Below, one piece after another: positions 4,690-5,044 of a DNA stretch of 5,044 bases. Origin of the DNA: an uncultured Pseudomonadota bacterium (lineage in GTDB: Bacteria; Pseudomonadota; Gammaproteobacteria; Methylococcales; Methylomonadaceae); NCBI GenBank assembly GCA_903931355.1, contig CAIZCB010000267.1, positions 1 to 5,044 of the forward strand. Direction: 5' to 3'. Under the pieces are notes generated by a model. That model was not told where the DNA came from. It worked only from the letters and a program-made list of their open reading frames with translations, and did not search any database. Positions within the stretch are counted from its first letter, which is position 1. Each line of letters starts with the position of its first letter. A program made the position numbers and the translations under genes.

Positions 4690-4718
4690 TTGAAAGGCTA
4701 GGTTGTTTGTGTTAAAAA
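4690..4718 (+). promoter_or_regulatory. Weak sigma-70-like promoter candidate upstream of flgB
   Basis: TTGAAA (4690-4695) and TAAAAA (4713-4718) are 17 bases apart in an AT-rich region 60 bases before the flgB start. I looked for the GG/GC pattern of sigma-54 and the sigma-28 consensus in 4490-4778 and saw neither clearly. The rest of this intergenic region has only a small GGGTT/AACCC inverted repeat (4524-4528, 4537-4541) that resembles a fragment of the palindromic element at 3403-3484. Confidence 0.3.
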
Positions 4719-4778
4719 TCAAATGTAAAATTATGTAATTTTTTGTTGAATTCGGTAAATTTGTTTTGGGTGGTGCGT

Positions 4779-5044
4779 ATGACGGTTCGATTGGATAGGT
4801 CGCTGGGGTTTTATGAAAATGCGCTGAGGCTGACAAGTCAACGCCAACAGCTTTTAGCGTCCAATATTGCAAATTCGGACACGCCAAATTTTAAAGCGCG
4901 TGATTTTGATTTTAGTGCGGCAATCAAAGATGCCATGAATCATTCAATGCCGACATCGGCGATGGAAATGGCTCAATCTAATTCATTGCATCTGAATCCT
5001 GATAATGGATTAGCAAGCAAATATGGTTTTTTGCGTAAAAACAC
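4779..5044 (+). CDS. flgB: Flagellar basal-body rod protein FlgB, 5' part
   Basis: The frame from ATG 4779 is open to the window edge and gives the first 88 residues of FlgB (usual length about 130-140). FlgB is a proximal rod subunit of the flagellar basal body, exported by the flagellar type III apparatus, and it joins the MS ring to the rest of the rod. The flagellar rod-protein signature is clear at residues 26-45: LASNIANSDTPNFKARDFDF, preceded by an amphipathic helix (LRLTSQRQQLL) that packs in the rod core. The variable middle begins after residue 46. GGGTGG a few bases before the ATG is a weak ribosome site. An opposing frame at 4612-4887 is only a shadow of this gene. flgC and other rod genes probably follow beyond the window. 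Confidence 0.95.
   Translation, partial: MTVRLDRSLGFYENALRLTSQRQQLLASNIANSDTPNFKARDFDFSAAIKDAMNHSMPTSAMEMAQSNSLHLNPDNGLASKYGFLRKN

Noticed and set aside
4612..4887. 91-codon minus-strand frame
   Set aside because: It runs antisense across the start of flgB, which is unmistakable, and shows no family resemblance.

Overview
This window looks like a chromosomal stretch of a flagellated gammaproteobacterium of moderately low GC. It runs from the 3' end of a ygiQ-type radical SAM gene (left edge, plus strand) to the 5' end of the flagellar rod gene flgB (right edge, plus strand). The roughly 4.2 kb between these two core genes has the character of an accessory region. It holds two type II toxin-antitoxin modules, two near-identical gamma-glutamylcyclotransferase-like genes, palindromic repeats, a small membrane protein and one unrecognised AT-rich gene. 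I cannot name the genus from the sequence alone.

Layout. 1-557: the end of ygiQ, interrupted by an in-frame TAA at 30-32 although both sides of the stop read as the same conserved protein. 577-609: a strong hairpin that serves best as a minus-strand terminator. 644-1233: a vapB/vapC-type module on the minus strand, with a DUF2281-like antitoxin and a PIN-domain toxin. 1332-1664: cyclotransferase copy 1 on the minus strand, missing 24 internal residues. 1669-1752 and 2442-2523: two copies of an ~83-bp palindromic repeat. They bracket an AT-rich stretch with a two-helix membrane protein (2106-2387), possibly preceded by a 39-codon reading frame. 2689-3378: a 229-residue cysteine-rich protein of unknown function. 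3403-3484: a palindromic REP/MITE-like element between convergent genes. 3493-4018: a relB/relE-type module on the minus strand with a good promoter and a tandem-repeat operator candidate. 4097-4489: the full-length cyclotransferase, copy 2. 4779 to the end: the start of flgB, cut by the window edge.

How the parts relate. The two cyclotransferase genes lie in the same orientation, and each sits just upstream of a toxin-antitoxin pair of a different family. About 275 bp of the copies is roughly 96% identical by eye, and the similarity stops at the start codon and near the stop codon. As direct repeats they could recombine and delete about 2.8 kb containing the membrane protein, the unknown gene and relBE. 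Each toxin-antitoxin pair overlaps at its stop/start and has its own promoter candidate with symmetric sequence for autoregulation. No large novel system is evident. The most unusual signals are the ygiQ nonsense codon, the duplicated-and-deleted cyclotransferase, the repeat-bracketed membrane protein and the orphan cysteine-rich protein.
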